From: Variovorax sp. Root411
GTDB taxonomy: Bacteria; Pseudomonadota; Gammaproteobacteria; Burkholderiales; Burkholderiaceae_C
Assembly: GCF_001425205.1 (NCBI RefSeq)
Contig: NZ_LMDW01000016.1
Location: 310,001 to 374,000 of the forward strand
Direction: 5' to 3'
DNA: 64,000 nucleotides
Shown: positions 57,604-64,000 of the stretch, one piece after another
How positions within the stretch are numbered: the first letter of the stretch is position 1
How the letters are laid out: the number at the start of each line of letters is the position of its first letter
The notes under the pieces: model-generated
Seen by the model: the letters and a program-made list of their open reading frames with translations, nothing else
Databases searched by the model: none
What the model was told of the DNA's origin: nothing
Program-made: the position numbers and the translations under genes

Positions 57604-60303
57604 CTACAGCATGTATGTCACGAGCTTGAAGTCCGGGTCCTCGGGGAAGGGCTTCACGGTGAAGCCCAGCCGCCGCACCAGCTTCAGCATGTCGGGGTTG
57701 TTGGCAAGCACCAGCCCGTCGATCTCCGCGAGGCCCTTGTCGCGCGCCACGTCAATGATGCTTTCCAGCAGCCGCGAGCCAATGCCCTTGCCGCTGAACT
57801 CGTCGGCCACGACCAGCGAGAACTCGCAGCTGGTCTGGTCGGGGTTGGTGACGTAGCGCGACACGCCCACGATGTGCTCGCTCTCGAGCACGGTGCCTTC
57901 GGGCGACAGGCTGCGCTCCAGCATCACCGCCACCAGCGCCATCTCGCGGTCGTAGTCGATCAGCGTGAAGCGCGACAGCATCGACGGCGGCAGCTCGCGG
58001 AAGCGCGAGACGAAGCGAAACCAGCGGCTCTCGGGCGACAGGCCCTGCACCAGCGCCTGCAGCATCTGCGCGTCGTTGGGGTGCACCGGCCGCACGATGT
58101 AGGTGCCGCCGCCGGTGCCCGGCAGGGGCCACTCGCGCCGGTAGCGCGCGGGGTACGGCATGATCGCCAGGTGCTGGTAGCCGTTGCCCAGGTGGCCCGC
58201 CGCCGCCTGCGCGCTGCTGCCGATCACGATGCGCGCATCGACAGACACCGCGCCCGACTCGTCCACGATGATCGGGTTGATGTCCATCTCGCGCAGCTCG
58301 GGCAGCTCGCACACCATTTCCGACACGCGCAGCAGCACGTCTTCGATCGCTTCCATGTTCACCGCGCTCGCGCCGCGCCATTCGCCCAGCGTCTCGGCCA
58401 CGCGCGAGCGCTCGATGAGCCGGTGCGCGAGAAACTGGTTGAGCGGCGGCAGCTCCATCGCGCGGTCGTTCAGCAGCTCGATCATGGTGCCGCCTGCACC
58501 AAACACGATGACGGGCCCGAAGGGCTCGTCGGTCACCATGCCTACGTAGATCTCGCGGCCGCGCCGCGCCCGCACCATCTTCTGCACGGTCACGCCGTTG
58601 ATGCGCGCCTCGGGCGCGAGGCGGGCCACGCGCTCCATCATCTCGATGTAGGTGTCGCGCGCGCCGGTGCCGTTCATCACGTTGAGCGCGACGCCCTCGA
58701 CGTCCGACTTGTGCGCGATGTCGGGCGAATCGATCTTCAGCGCCACCGGAAAGCCGAGCTGCGTCGCGATCATCATCGCCTCGCTGGCGCTGCGCGCGAG
58801 CATCGTGCGCGTGATCGGAATGTGGAAGGACGACAGCAGCGACTTCGATTCCATCTCCGTCAGCACACGGCGCCGCTCGGCCAGCACGCTTTCGATGAGC
58901 AGGCGCGCACCCTCGATGTCGGGCTTGGCCAGCGCCGACAGCGGCGGCGGCGTCTGCTGCAGCAACTGCTGGTTCTGGTAGAAGGCCGCGATGTTGCCGA
59001 AGGCGCCCACCGCGGCCTCCGGCGTGCGAAAGCTCGGAATGGTTGCCTCGGCCAGCACCGAGCGCGCCTTGCCGACGGAAGAGTCGCCCATCCAGCAGGC
59101 CAGCAGCGGCTTGTTCATCGGCCGCGGAATGTCCGCCAGCGCTTTCGCGGTGGCGGCCGCATCGGCGCCGGCCTTGGGCGAGAAGATGGCGAGCACGCCG
59201 TCGACCTGGCTGTCGGCGGAGGCCGCGTCGATGGCGGCGCGGTAGTGTGCGGGCTGCGCGTCTTCCGACAGGTCGATCAGGTCGGCCAGCGAGGCGAGCG
59301 GGGGCAGGGCGGGCTGCAGCAGCTTCTGCGCGGGTGCGGAGAGCTTGCCCAGGTCGAGCCCGATCTCGTTGATCCAGTCGGCCGCCAGCACGCCCGGGCC
59401 GCCGCCGTTGGTGACCACCGCAAGCCGCTTGCCCACGGGACGGTAGCGCGAGGCCAGGCACTTGGCGGCCGAGAACAGTTCGACGAAGGAACGCACGCGC
59501 ACGGCGCCCGCGCGGCGCAAGGCGGCATCGAACACATCGTCGCTGCCCACGATGGCCGCGCTGTGCGTCTGCGCGGCCTCGTTGCCCGCGGGCTTGCGGC
59601 CGGCCTTGAGCACCACCACCGGCTTGGCATGCGAGGCCGAGCGCAGCGCGCTCATGAAGCGACGCGCGTCGGCAATGCCTTCGAGGTACACGATGATGCT
59701 GTGCGTGGCCTGGTCGTTGGCGAGGAAGTCGAGCACCTGCGGAATGTCGACCGAGGTGTGCGGGCCCAGCGACACCACGCTGGAAAAACCGACGCCGTTC
59801 TGGCGTGCCCAGTCGAGCATCGAGGCCGTGAGCGCACCCGACTGCGACACCAGTGCGAGCGGCCCCGGTCTGGCCAGCGGACCGGCCGCGCTCGCATTCA
59901 AATGCAGCAGCGGCCGCTGGAAGCCCAGAGAGTTCGGCCCCAGCAGATGCACCCCTTCGCGCCGCGCGATCTTGCGCCACTGCGCCGCCTGTTCGGCGCC
60001 GATACCGCTTGAAAGAACCACTGCTGCCGTGCAGCCGATGCGCCCGGCAACTTCAAGCGCGGCCGCCACGTCGCGCGGTGCCAGCGCGATCAGTGCGAGA
60101 TCGGCATGGGTCTGCGCCAGCTCTTCGAGCGTGCCCTTGGTGCGCACGTCCAGAAAGCGCAACGTGCCGTCGAAGCGGTCGGCGCGAAAGGCCTCGCGCA
60201 GCGTGTGGCCCGCCGGAGTCTGGCCACCCGGATCGTCGGCATGGCCGACGAAGGCCACGATGGAGGCGGGCGCGAAAAGCGGGTTCAGGAAATGCTTGTC
60301 CAT
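57604..60303 (-). CDS. acyl-CoA synthetase (NDP-forming)-GNAT protein, Pat/YfiQ-like
   Basis: An 899-aa multidomain protein. Order: CoA-binding (about 8-125), succinyl-CoA synthetase-like (145-290), second ligase domain (290-440), ATP-grasp (460-700) and a C-terminal GNAT (735-890; VVADEFSGKGIGSRLLESIIDVA). This architecture is that of the protein lysine acetyltransferase Pat/YfiQ, which acetylates and inactivates AMP-forming acetyl-CoA synthetase. Unlike E. coli YfiQ, the ligase phospho-His position keeps a His (AAQTHSAAIVGSD, His247), so ligase activity may persist. Monocistronic; converges on the DsrE gene. Confidence 0.93.
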   Translation of the reverse strand: MDKHFLNPLFAPASIVAFVGHADDPGGQTPAGHTLREAFRADRFDGTLRFLDVRTKGTLEELAQTHADLALIALAPRDVAAALEVAGRIGCTAAVVLSSGIGAEQAAQWRKIARREGVHLLGPNSLGFQRPLLHLNASAAGPLARPGPLALVSQSGALTASMLDWARQNGVGFSSVVSLGPHTSVDIPQVLDFLANDQATHSIIVYLEGIADARRFMSALRSASHAKPVVVLKAGRKPAGNEAAQTHSAAIVGSDDVFDAALRRAGAVRVRSFVELFSAAKCLASRYRPVGKRLAVVTNGGGPGVLAADWINEIGLDLGKLSAPAQKLLQPALPPLASLADLIDLSEDAQPAHYRAAIDAASADSQVDGVLAIFSPKAGADAAATAKALADIPRPMNKPLLACWMGDSSVGKARSVLAEATIPSFRTPEAAVGAFGNIAAFYQNQQLLQQTPPPLSALAKPDIEGARLLIESVLAERRRVLTEMESKSLLSSFHIPITRTMLARSASEAMMIATQLGFPVALKIDSPDIAHKSDVEGVALNVMNGTGARDTYIEMMERVARLAPEARINGVTVQKMVRARRGREIYVGMVTDEPFGPVIVFGAGGTMIELLNDRAMELPPLNQFLAHRLIERSRVAETLGEWRGASAVNMEAIEDVLLRVSEMVCELPELREMDINPIIVDESGAVSVDARIVIGSSAQAAAGHLGNGYQHLAIMPYPARYRREWPLPGTGGGTYIVRPVHPNDAQMLQALVQGLSPESRWFRFVSRFRELPPSMLSRFTLIDYDREMALVAVMLERSLSPEGTVLESEHIVGVSRYVTNPDQTSCEFSLVVADEFSGKGIGSRLLESIIDVARDKGLAEIDGLVLANNPDMLKLVRRLGFTVKPFPEDPDFKLVTYML

Positions 60304-60388
60304 GCCCCCAAGTCTGCACCGTTCGGTGGCCGCTGTGCGGTGTGATGGTCAGGACGGATTCAGCGCGCTTGGCTATAGTCAAGGTTCC

Positions 60389-60883
60389 ATGCAAAAACGT
60401 ATCGGCGTGATCTTCGTCTCGCGACGAAATTCATTACGCAGCATCCTGGCCGAAGCGTGCCTCGCGCACCTGGACCCGAAGCGGTTTTCGGCATCTTCCT
60501 GCGGTCAACCCGGGCACGTCGCCCGCGAGTTCCATCCCGCAGCCGTCGCCGCATTGAAGAGCGCGAGCATTCCTTTGCCGCTGCGGCCGCCGCGCAGCTG
60601 GGACGAACTGGTGCGCGCGAATGCAACGGCGGCAGACTTCGTCATCACGCTGGATGCAACCACCGAATCCCGCCAGCCGCCATGGCCCGGCCAGCCCGAC
60701 GCGGCGTTGTGGGCCTATCCGGATGTGGCCGACGGCAGCGACCCGGACAAGATCGCGCACGACGCGATCCAGATGCTGTTCTCGCTGCGCCGCCGGCTGG
60801 AGCTGCTGGTGAGCCTGCCGATACAGGGGGTGGACCGCTCGGCCGTTCGCTCGGACGTGCGGGACCTGGGCTACTTGCGCTAG
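60389..60883 (+). CDS. low-molecular-weight phosphatase/arsenate-reductase fold protein, catalytic Cys replaced by Ser
   Basis: A 164-aa protein of the LMW-PTP/ArsC-like fold. The P-loop normally C-x5-R-S is here Ser11-x5-Arg17-Ser18 (FVSRRNSLRSILAEA), so the nucleophilic Cys is missing. Other family segments are kept: DFVITLDA, WAYPDVADG in place of the acid-loop Asp-Pro, and the helical C-terminus. It cannot act by the usual thiol mechanism and is probably a binding or regulatory protein. A TATAGT -10-like element lies 10 bp before the ATG. It diverges from the Pat-like gene by 85 bp. Confidence 0.8.
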   Translation: MQKRIGVIFVSRRNSLRSILAEACLAHLDPKRFSASSCGQPGHVAREFHPAAVAALKSASIPLPLRPPRSWDELVRANATAADFVITLDATTESRQPPWPGQPDAALWAYPDVADGSDPDKIAHDAIQMLFSLRRRLELLVSLPIQGVDRSAVRSDVRDLGYLR

Positions 60884-60884
60884 C

Positions 60885-60915
60885 GGGCCCGCGCAGCGTG
60901 GCGCCCTGCGCGCCC
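60885..60915. terminator. hairpin between convergent genes
   Basis: CGCGCAG (60890-60896) pairs with CTGCGCG (60906-60912), extended by GGG/CCC with a small bulge. It sits between the stops of the phosphatase-fold gene and dodecin. There is no T-run on either side, so any terminator function is uncertain. Confidence 0.35.
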
Positions 60916-60922
60916 GTTCGCT

Positions 60923-61129
60923 TCACTCCAGCGTGAAGCCGATCTTCAGCGTTACCTGCCAGTGCGCCACCTTGCCGTCGACCACATGCCCGCGCGTTTC
61001 GGTCACGGTGAACCACTGGATGTTGCGCACCGTCTCGTGCGCCTTGGCGATGGCCGCCTGCACGGCATCTTCGATGCCCGTCGGCGAGGAGCCCGTCAGT
61101 TCGAGCGATTTGTAGACATGGTTGGACAT
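60923..61129 (-). CDS. dodecin family flavin-binding protein
   Basis: A 68-aa dodecin: [16 protein letters not shown], then [50 protein letters not shown]. Dodecins form hollow dodecamers that store or buffer flavins (or CoA-related ligands). The Trp in NIQWFTV is the residue that stacks on the isoalloxazine ring, and the Gln in HWQVTLK contacts it, so flavin binding is expected. ATG 61129 has GGAG upstream. Monocistronic. Confidence 0.95.
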   Translation of the reverse strand: MSNHVYKSLELTGSSPTGIEDAVQAAIAKAHETVRNIQWFTVTETRGHVVDGKVAHWQVTLKIGFTLE

Positions 61130-61249
61130 GGGATCGGTCTCCTTCAGGTTGTTGGTTGGACAGCGGCTGCGAGGCGGCCGCAAAACATCGTAGTCCTGTT
61201 GCGGGCGGCAGTGGACGAATCCGGCCCACGAATGAATCCGGTTATCGGG

Positions 61250-62194
61250 CTATCGATATGCGCGCAGCTGCTTTCCAGCAGCACCGAAGCTCTCGACCAG
61301 GAACCCGACGACGGCCTGCACGCGCGCTGTGCGGCCCTTGCGGCTCGGCACCAGCAGCGTGACTGGCGCACTGTCGAACTGCCAGTCGGCCAGAACGCGC
61401 ACCAGCGTGCCGCGCGCAACGGCGTCGGCCGCGTCCCATTCGGAACGCAGCACGAGGCCCATGCCTTGCTCTGCCCATTGCCGGGCCACGCCGCCATCGT
61501 TGGTGACGTAAGCGGGCGAGATGCGCAGCGTCTCCCGCGCGGCCAACCGCTTGCCCGATGACCCGGCTGCGCCTTTGGCCGGGCGCACATGCCACAGCGT
61601 CACGTCTTCGTCGTTCTCGCGGATGCAGATGCAGTCATGCGCCAGCACTTCGCGCGGCGCACGCGGCACGCCGTGCAGGCGCAGGTAGTCGGGGCTCGCG
61701 CACAGCCAGCGCTCGTTGGCGCTCAGCGTGCGTGCCACCCAGGAAGAATCGCGCACCGCGCCGATGTGGATCACCGCGTCGGCGTCGTGCCGGTCGGGCC
61801 ATGGGGTTTCGCGCAGGTCGAGCTGCACGCGCAGCGCCGGATGCAGCCGGGCGAAGCGCGCCAGCATCGGCGCGATGTACTGCCGGCCGTAGCCGAAGGG
61901 CGCCGCGATGCGCAGTGTGCCGGTGAGCCGCCGGTCGTCGCGCTGCATGGATTCGCGCAGGCCCTCGATCTGCCCGAGCAGCGCGGCGGCCTCGCGCGCG
62001 AAGCGTTCGCCCTCGGGCGTGAGGCTCAGCCGCCGCGCGGTGCGGGTGGCGAGCGACAGGCCCAGCGCGGCTTCGAGCTTGCGCAGCCGCATCGACAGCG
62101 CGGGTGGCGTCACGTCGAGCGCGCGGGCCGCGGCGCTCAGCGAGGGTTCGCGCAAAAGGGCGGCGGCGAGCTGCATGTCCTCGATCTGGATCAT
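61250..62194 (-). CDS. LysR family transcriptional regulator
   Basis: A 314-aa LysR regulator. The N-terminal winged helix-turn-helix (1-60) is DMQLAAALLREPSLSAAARALDVTPPALSMRLRKLEAALG. The C-terminal effector domain follows (about 88-300: GTLRIAAPFGYGRQYIAPMLARFARLHPALRVQLDL). It diverges from the D-threonine-aldolase-like gene across 72 bp, the standard layout for LysR regulation of the neighbour. Confidence 0.94.
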   Translation of the reverse strand: MIQIEDMQLAAALLREPSLSAAARALDVTPPALSMRLRKLEAALGLSLATRTARRLSLTPEGERFAREAAALLGQIEGLRESMQRDDRRLTGTLRIAAPFGYGRQYIAPMLARFARLHPALRVQLDLRETPWPDRHDADAVIHIGAVRDSSWVARTLSANERWLCASPDYLRLHGVPRAPREVLAHDCICIRENDEDVTLWHVRPAKGAAGSSGKRLAARETLRISPAYVTNDGGVARQWAEQGMGLVLRSEWDAADAVARGTLVRVLADWQFDSAPVTLLVPSRKGRTARVQAVVGFLVESFGAAGKQLRAYR

Positions 62195-62200
62195 TAACTT

Positions 62201-62234
62201 GTGCTTAACGATTGATGACCGTGCATTGAAGCAC
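62201..62234. promoter_or_regulatory. candidate LysR operator in the divergent region
   Basis: GTGCTT (62201-62206) and AAGCAC (62229-62234) are inverted around 22 bp, with an inner GTGC-ATTGAA-GCAC at 62221-62234. They lie midway between the LysR and aldolase-like starts. TTAA occurs at 62194-62197 and 62205-62208. Confidence 0.35.
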
Positions 62235-62266
62235 AGGCATGGCCTTGAAACGTACAGTCGAAAGCC

Positions 62267-63400
62267 ATGAGTACCCTTGCCACCATCGACACACCCGCCG
62301 CCCTCATCGAACAGGCGCGCATGCAGCACAACATCGCGCGCATGCAACAGCGCATGAACGAACTCGGCGTGCGCTTTCGCCCGCACGTGAAGACCAGCAA
62401 ATGCATCGACGTTGCCAAGGCGCAGCGCGACGCAGGTGCGCAGGGCATCACCGTTTCCACGCTGAAGGAGGCCGAGCAGTTCTTCGCCGGGGGCTTCACC
62501 GACATCCTCTATGCCGTCGGCATGGCGCCGCATCGGCTGCCGCATGCGCTGGACCTGCGCCGGCGAGGCTGTGCGCTCGGCATCATCACCGACGGCGTGG
62601 AATCGGTGCGGGCGATTGCAGCCTTCGGCCGCGCGAACGGCGAAGTGTTCGACGTGCTGATCGAAGTCGACACCGACGGCCACCGCTCCGGCATTCGCCC
62701 CGAGGAAGACGCGCTGCTCGACGTGGCACACGCGCTGCACGACGGCGGCATGCGCCTTGGCGGCGTGATGACCCATGCCGGCTCCAGCTACGAGCTGGAC
62801 ACGTCCGAGGCCCTGACGGCGATGGCCGAACAGGAGCGCTCGGGCTGCGTGCGCGCCGCACAGCGCCTGCGCGGCGCGGGCCTGCCGTGCTCCGGGGTCA
62901 GCGTCGGCTCCACGCCCACGGCGCTGATGGCCCAGGCGCTCGACGGCGTGACCGAGGTGCGGGCCGGCGTGTACGTGTTCTTCGACCTCGTCATGCGCAA
63001 CATCGGCGTTTGCACCGAGGCCGACATCGCCTTGAGCGTGCTCACCACCGTGATCGGCCACCAAGCCGAAAAGGGCTGGGCCATCGTCGATGCGGGCTGG
63101 ATGGCCATGAGCCGCGACCGCGGCACGCAGAAGCAGAAGCGCGACTTCGGCTACGGGCAGGTGTGCGATATCGACGGCAGGGTGCTGAATGGCTACGTGC
63201 TCAGCGGCGCCAACCAGGAGCACGGCATCCTCTCGCGTGAAGGCGCGCCGGACACGGACATCGCGGCGCGCTTTCCCATCGGTACGCGGTTGCGCATCCT
63301 GCCGAACCACGCCTGCGCGACCGGCGCGCAGTTTCCCGAATATCACGCGCTGTCGGAAGAGGGTGCGCTGAAGACCTGGGGACGGTTCCACGGCTGGTGA
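62267..63400 (+). CDS. DSD1 family PLP enzyme (D-threonine aldolase/D-serine dehydratase-like)
   Basis: A 377-aa fold-type III PLP enzyme. The N-terminal alanine-racemase barrel has PLP Lys42 (FRPHVKTSKC), VDTDGHRSG and the GSTPTAL phosphate loop. The C-terminal beta-domain carries the metal pair His348/Cys350 (LPNHACATGAQFPEYH) found in D-threonine aldolase and eukaryotic-type D-serine dehydratase. Likely reactions are cleavage of D-beta-hydroxy amino acids or dehydration of D-serine. Substrate not resolved. Under the divergent LysR regulator. Confidence 0.92.
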   Translation: MSTLATIDTPAALIEQARMQHNIARMQQRMNELGVRFRPHVKTSKCIDVAKAQRDAGAQGITVSTLKEAEQFFAGGFTDILYAVGMAPHRLPHALDLRRRGCALGIITDGVESVRAIAAFGRANGEVFDVLIEVDTDGHRSGIRPEEDALLDVAHALHDGGMRLGGVMTHAGSSYELDTSEALTAMAEQERSGCVRAAQRLRGAGLPCSGVSVGSTPTALMAQALDGVTEVRAGVYVFFDLVMRNIGVCTEADIALSVLTTVIGHQAEKGWAIVDAGWMAMSRDRGTQKQKRDFGYGQVCDIDGRVLNGYVLSGANQEHGILSREGAPDTDIAARFPIGTRLRILPNHACATGAQFPEYHALSEEGALKTWGRFHGW

Positions 63401-63484
63401 CGCGGAGGGGCGTACGCGATCAGGAATGCATGTGCCAAACGCGGCACTTGTTCGCGCGTCGTGCGAATCGAGACTTCCTGGCGC

Positions 63485-63871
63485 CTAGACTTTCGCCTTG
63501 CGGCCTACCGCCGGCCGCTTTGGAACACTGCCTCCATGCAACTGCCACCACGCCGCTAGTGCTCGCATCGTCGGCCCAAGTCCACGGGCCTTCGGCGTAA
63601 TTTCATATTCGACTCGCGGAGGCACCTCCGCGAAAACGGTGCGCAACACCAGGCCATCCGCTTCCAGCTCGCGCAGTTGCGCCGTCAGCATGTGCTGGGT
63701 GATACCGGGAATCGCCTTGCGCAGCTCCCCAAAGCGATAGACCCGCTGGTTGAGCAGCCACATGATTTCCAGCTTCCATTTGCCCGAGAGCAGCGCGAAT
63801 GCGCGGCGCATTTCCTCGTGCATGTTGATCTCATTGCCGCCATTAGTCTGCTTTTTCATACTAGGTGCCAT
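63485..63871 (-). CDS. HxlR family transcriptional regulator
   Basis: A 128-aa winged helix-turn-helix regulator of the HxlR (DUF24) type: RRAFALLSGKWKLEIMWLLNQRVYRFGELRKAIPGITQHMLTAQLRELEADGLVLRTVFAEVPPRVEYEITPKARGL is the family core (residues about 23-100). No Cys is present in the core, so redox sensing of the QorR/HypR kind is unlikely. ATG 63871 has AGGA seven bases upstream. It diverges from the partial gene at the right edge, its likely target. Confidence 0.92.
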   Translation of the reverse strand: MAPSMKKQTNGGNEINMHEEMRRAFALLSGKWKLEIMWLLNQRVYRFGELRKAIPGITQHMLTAQLRELEADGLVLRTVFAEVPPRVEYEITPKARGLGPTMRALAAWWQLHGGSVPKRPAVGRKAKV

Positions 63872-63954
63872 TTCTTCATCCTACTTGCGAATATTGATGT
63901 TAGGCGAGATCCTTGCTGCAAGCCGATGCAATCACGCTGGCTCAGGAAAAACTC

Positions 63955-64000
63955 ATGAATGGAAACCTTCTTTATTGGATCAGCACGGCGCTGTTGTCAG
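63955..64000 (+). CDS. start of a gene cut by the window edge (possibly DoxX-like membrane protein)
   Basis: ATG 63955 with AGGA eight to nine bases upstream opens a frame of 15 codons to the edge: MNGNLLYWISTALLS. The hydrophobic start and the divergent HxlR gene recall DoxX-like membrane proteins, often paired with HxlR regulators. The fragment is too short for a firm call. Confidence 0.5.
   Translation, partial: MNGNLLYWISTALLS

Noticed and set aside
57874..60012. 712-codon plus-strand frame opposite the acyl-CoA synthetase-GNAT gene
   Set aside because: His/Arg/Gln-rich low-complexity translation with no domain; antisense to a clear multidomain protein.
63397..63600. 67-codon plus-strand frame overlapping the HxlR gene
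   Set aside because: It lies opposite the 3' half of a clear HxlR coding region and encodes no recognisable protein.

Overview
The window is a GC-rich chromosomal segment of a beta-proteobacterium, most likely a Variovorax-like member of the Comamonadaceae (Burkholderiales). This is inferred from gene content and order (smpB/ratA/rnfH, guaB-guaA, bioA-bioF-bioD), the very high third-position GC of almost every gene, and the many amino-acid-type ABC transporters, AraC/GntR/LysR regulators and hybrid sensor kinases. No rRNA, tRNA, CRISPR array, prophage or complete insertion sequence was seen. Nearly everything reads as intact core or accessory chromosome. The exceptions are a decayed toxin gene behind guaA and a less GC-rich, gene-poor stretch at the left edge.

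Layout. 1-2.4 kb: AT-richer left edge with two doubtful small ORFs, an AraC regulator and a small lipoprotein. 2.5-4.4 kb: smpB diverging from ratA-rnfH, then a DUF4124 protein. 4.5-8.4 kb: guaB and guaA (GMP synthesis) with a Phd/VapC-type toxin-antitoxin pair between them. 8.4-9.1 kb: an AbiEii-like toxin remnant broken by a perfect 104-bp tandem duplication. 9.2-14.3 kb: RidA, DUF72, a sensor kinase/response regulator pair, a secreted GlcG/HbpS-like protein and a secreted ankyrin protein. 14.3-17.7 kb: flavin-reductase-like protein, small membrane protein, TadA fused to a hydrolase-like domain, LD-carboxypeptidase with a His-rich tail, small unknown protein. 18-19.6 kb: adenylate cyclase-FHA protein and a small unknown.

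19.6-28.2 kb is one minus-strand catabolic cluster under a GntR regulator: two paralogous binding proteins, L-idonate-type dehydrogenase, two permeases, ATPase, D-mannonate dehydratase (all ManD catalytic residues present) and a fructuronate/mannitol-type reductase. It is probably a sugar-acid uptake and oxidation operon. 28.3-34.8 kb is a tightly overlapping signalling operon: hybrid kinase with three receivers, CheR, CheB without receiver, REC-kinase, stand-alone receiver. 34.9-37.8 kb carries a PD-(D/E)XK nuclease-XPD helicase fusion overlapping alkB, preceded by a good LexA-box match. 38.6-41.9 kb is bioA-bioF-bioD (no bioB here).

42-48.4 kb: aldo/keto reductase with a divergent AraC regulator, cation efflux, cyclopropane fatty acid synthase, a DHA2 drug exporter and a GNAT. 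48.8-56.1 kb: small kinase-like protein, then two flavin monooxygenases, GNAT acetyltransferase, permease-ATPase fusion and two binding proteins. This set resembles pathways for salvage of S-substituted cysteines or other organosulfur compounds. 56.2-64 kb: AraC regulator/DsrE pair, an acyl-CoA synthetase-GNAT protein, a phosphatase-fold protein with Ser in place of the catalytic Cys, dodecin, LysR regulator/D-threonine-aldolase-like enzyme pair, and an HxlR regulator diverging from a gene cut by the window edge.

Starts were chosen from ribosome-binding sites, overlaps and codon composition. No homology search was possible, so substrate assignments are inference.
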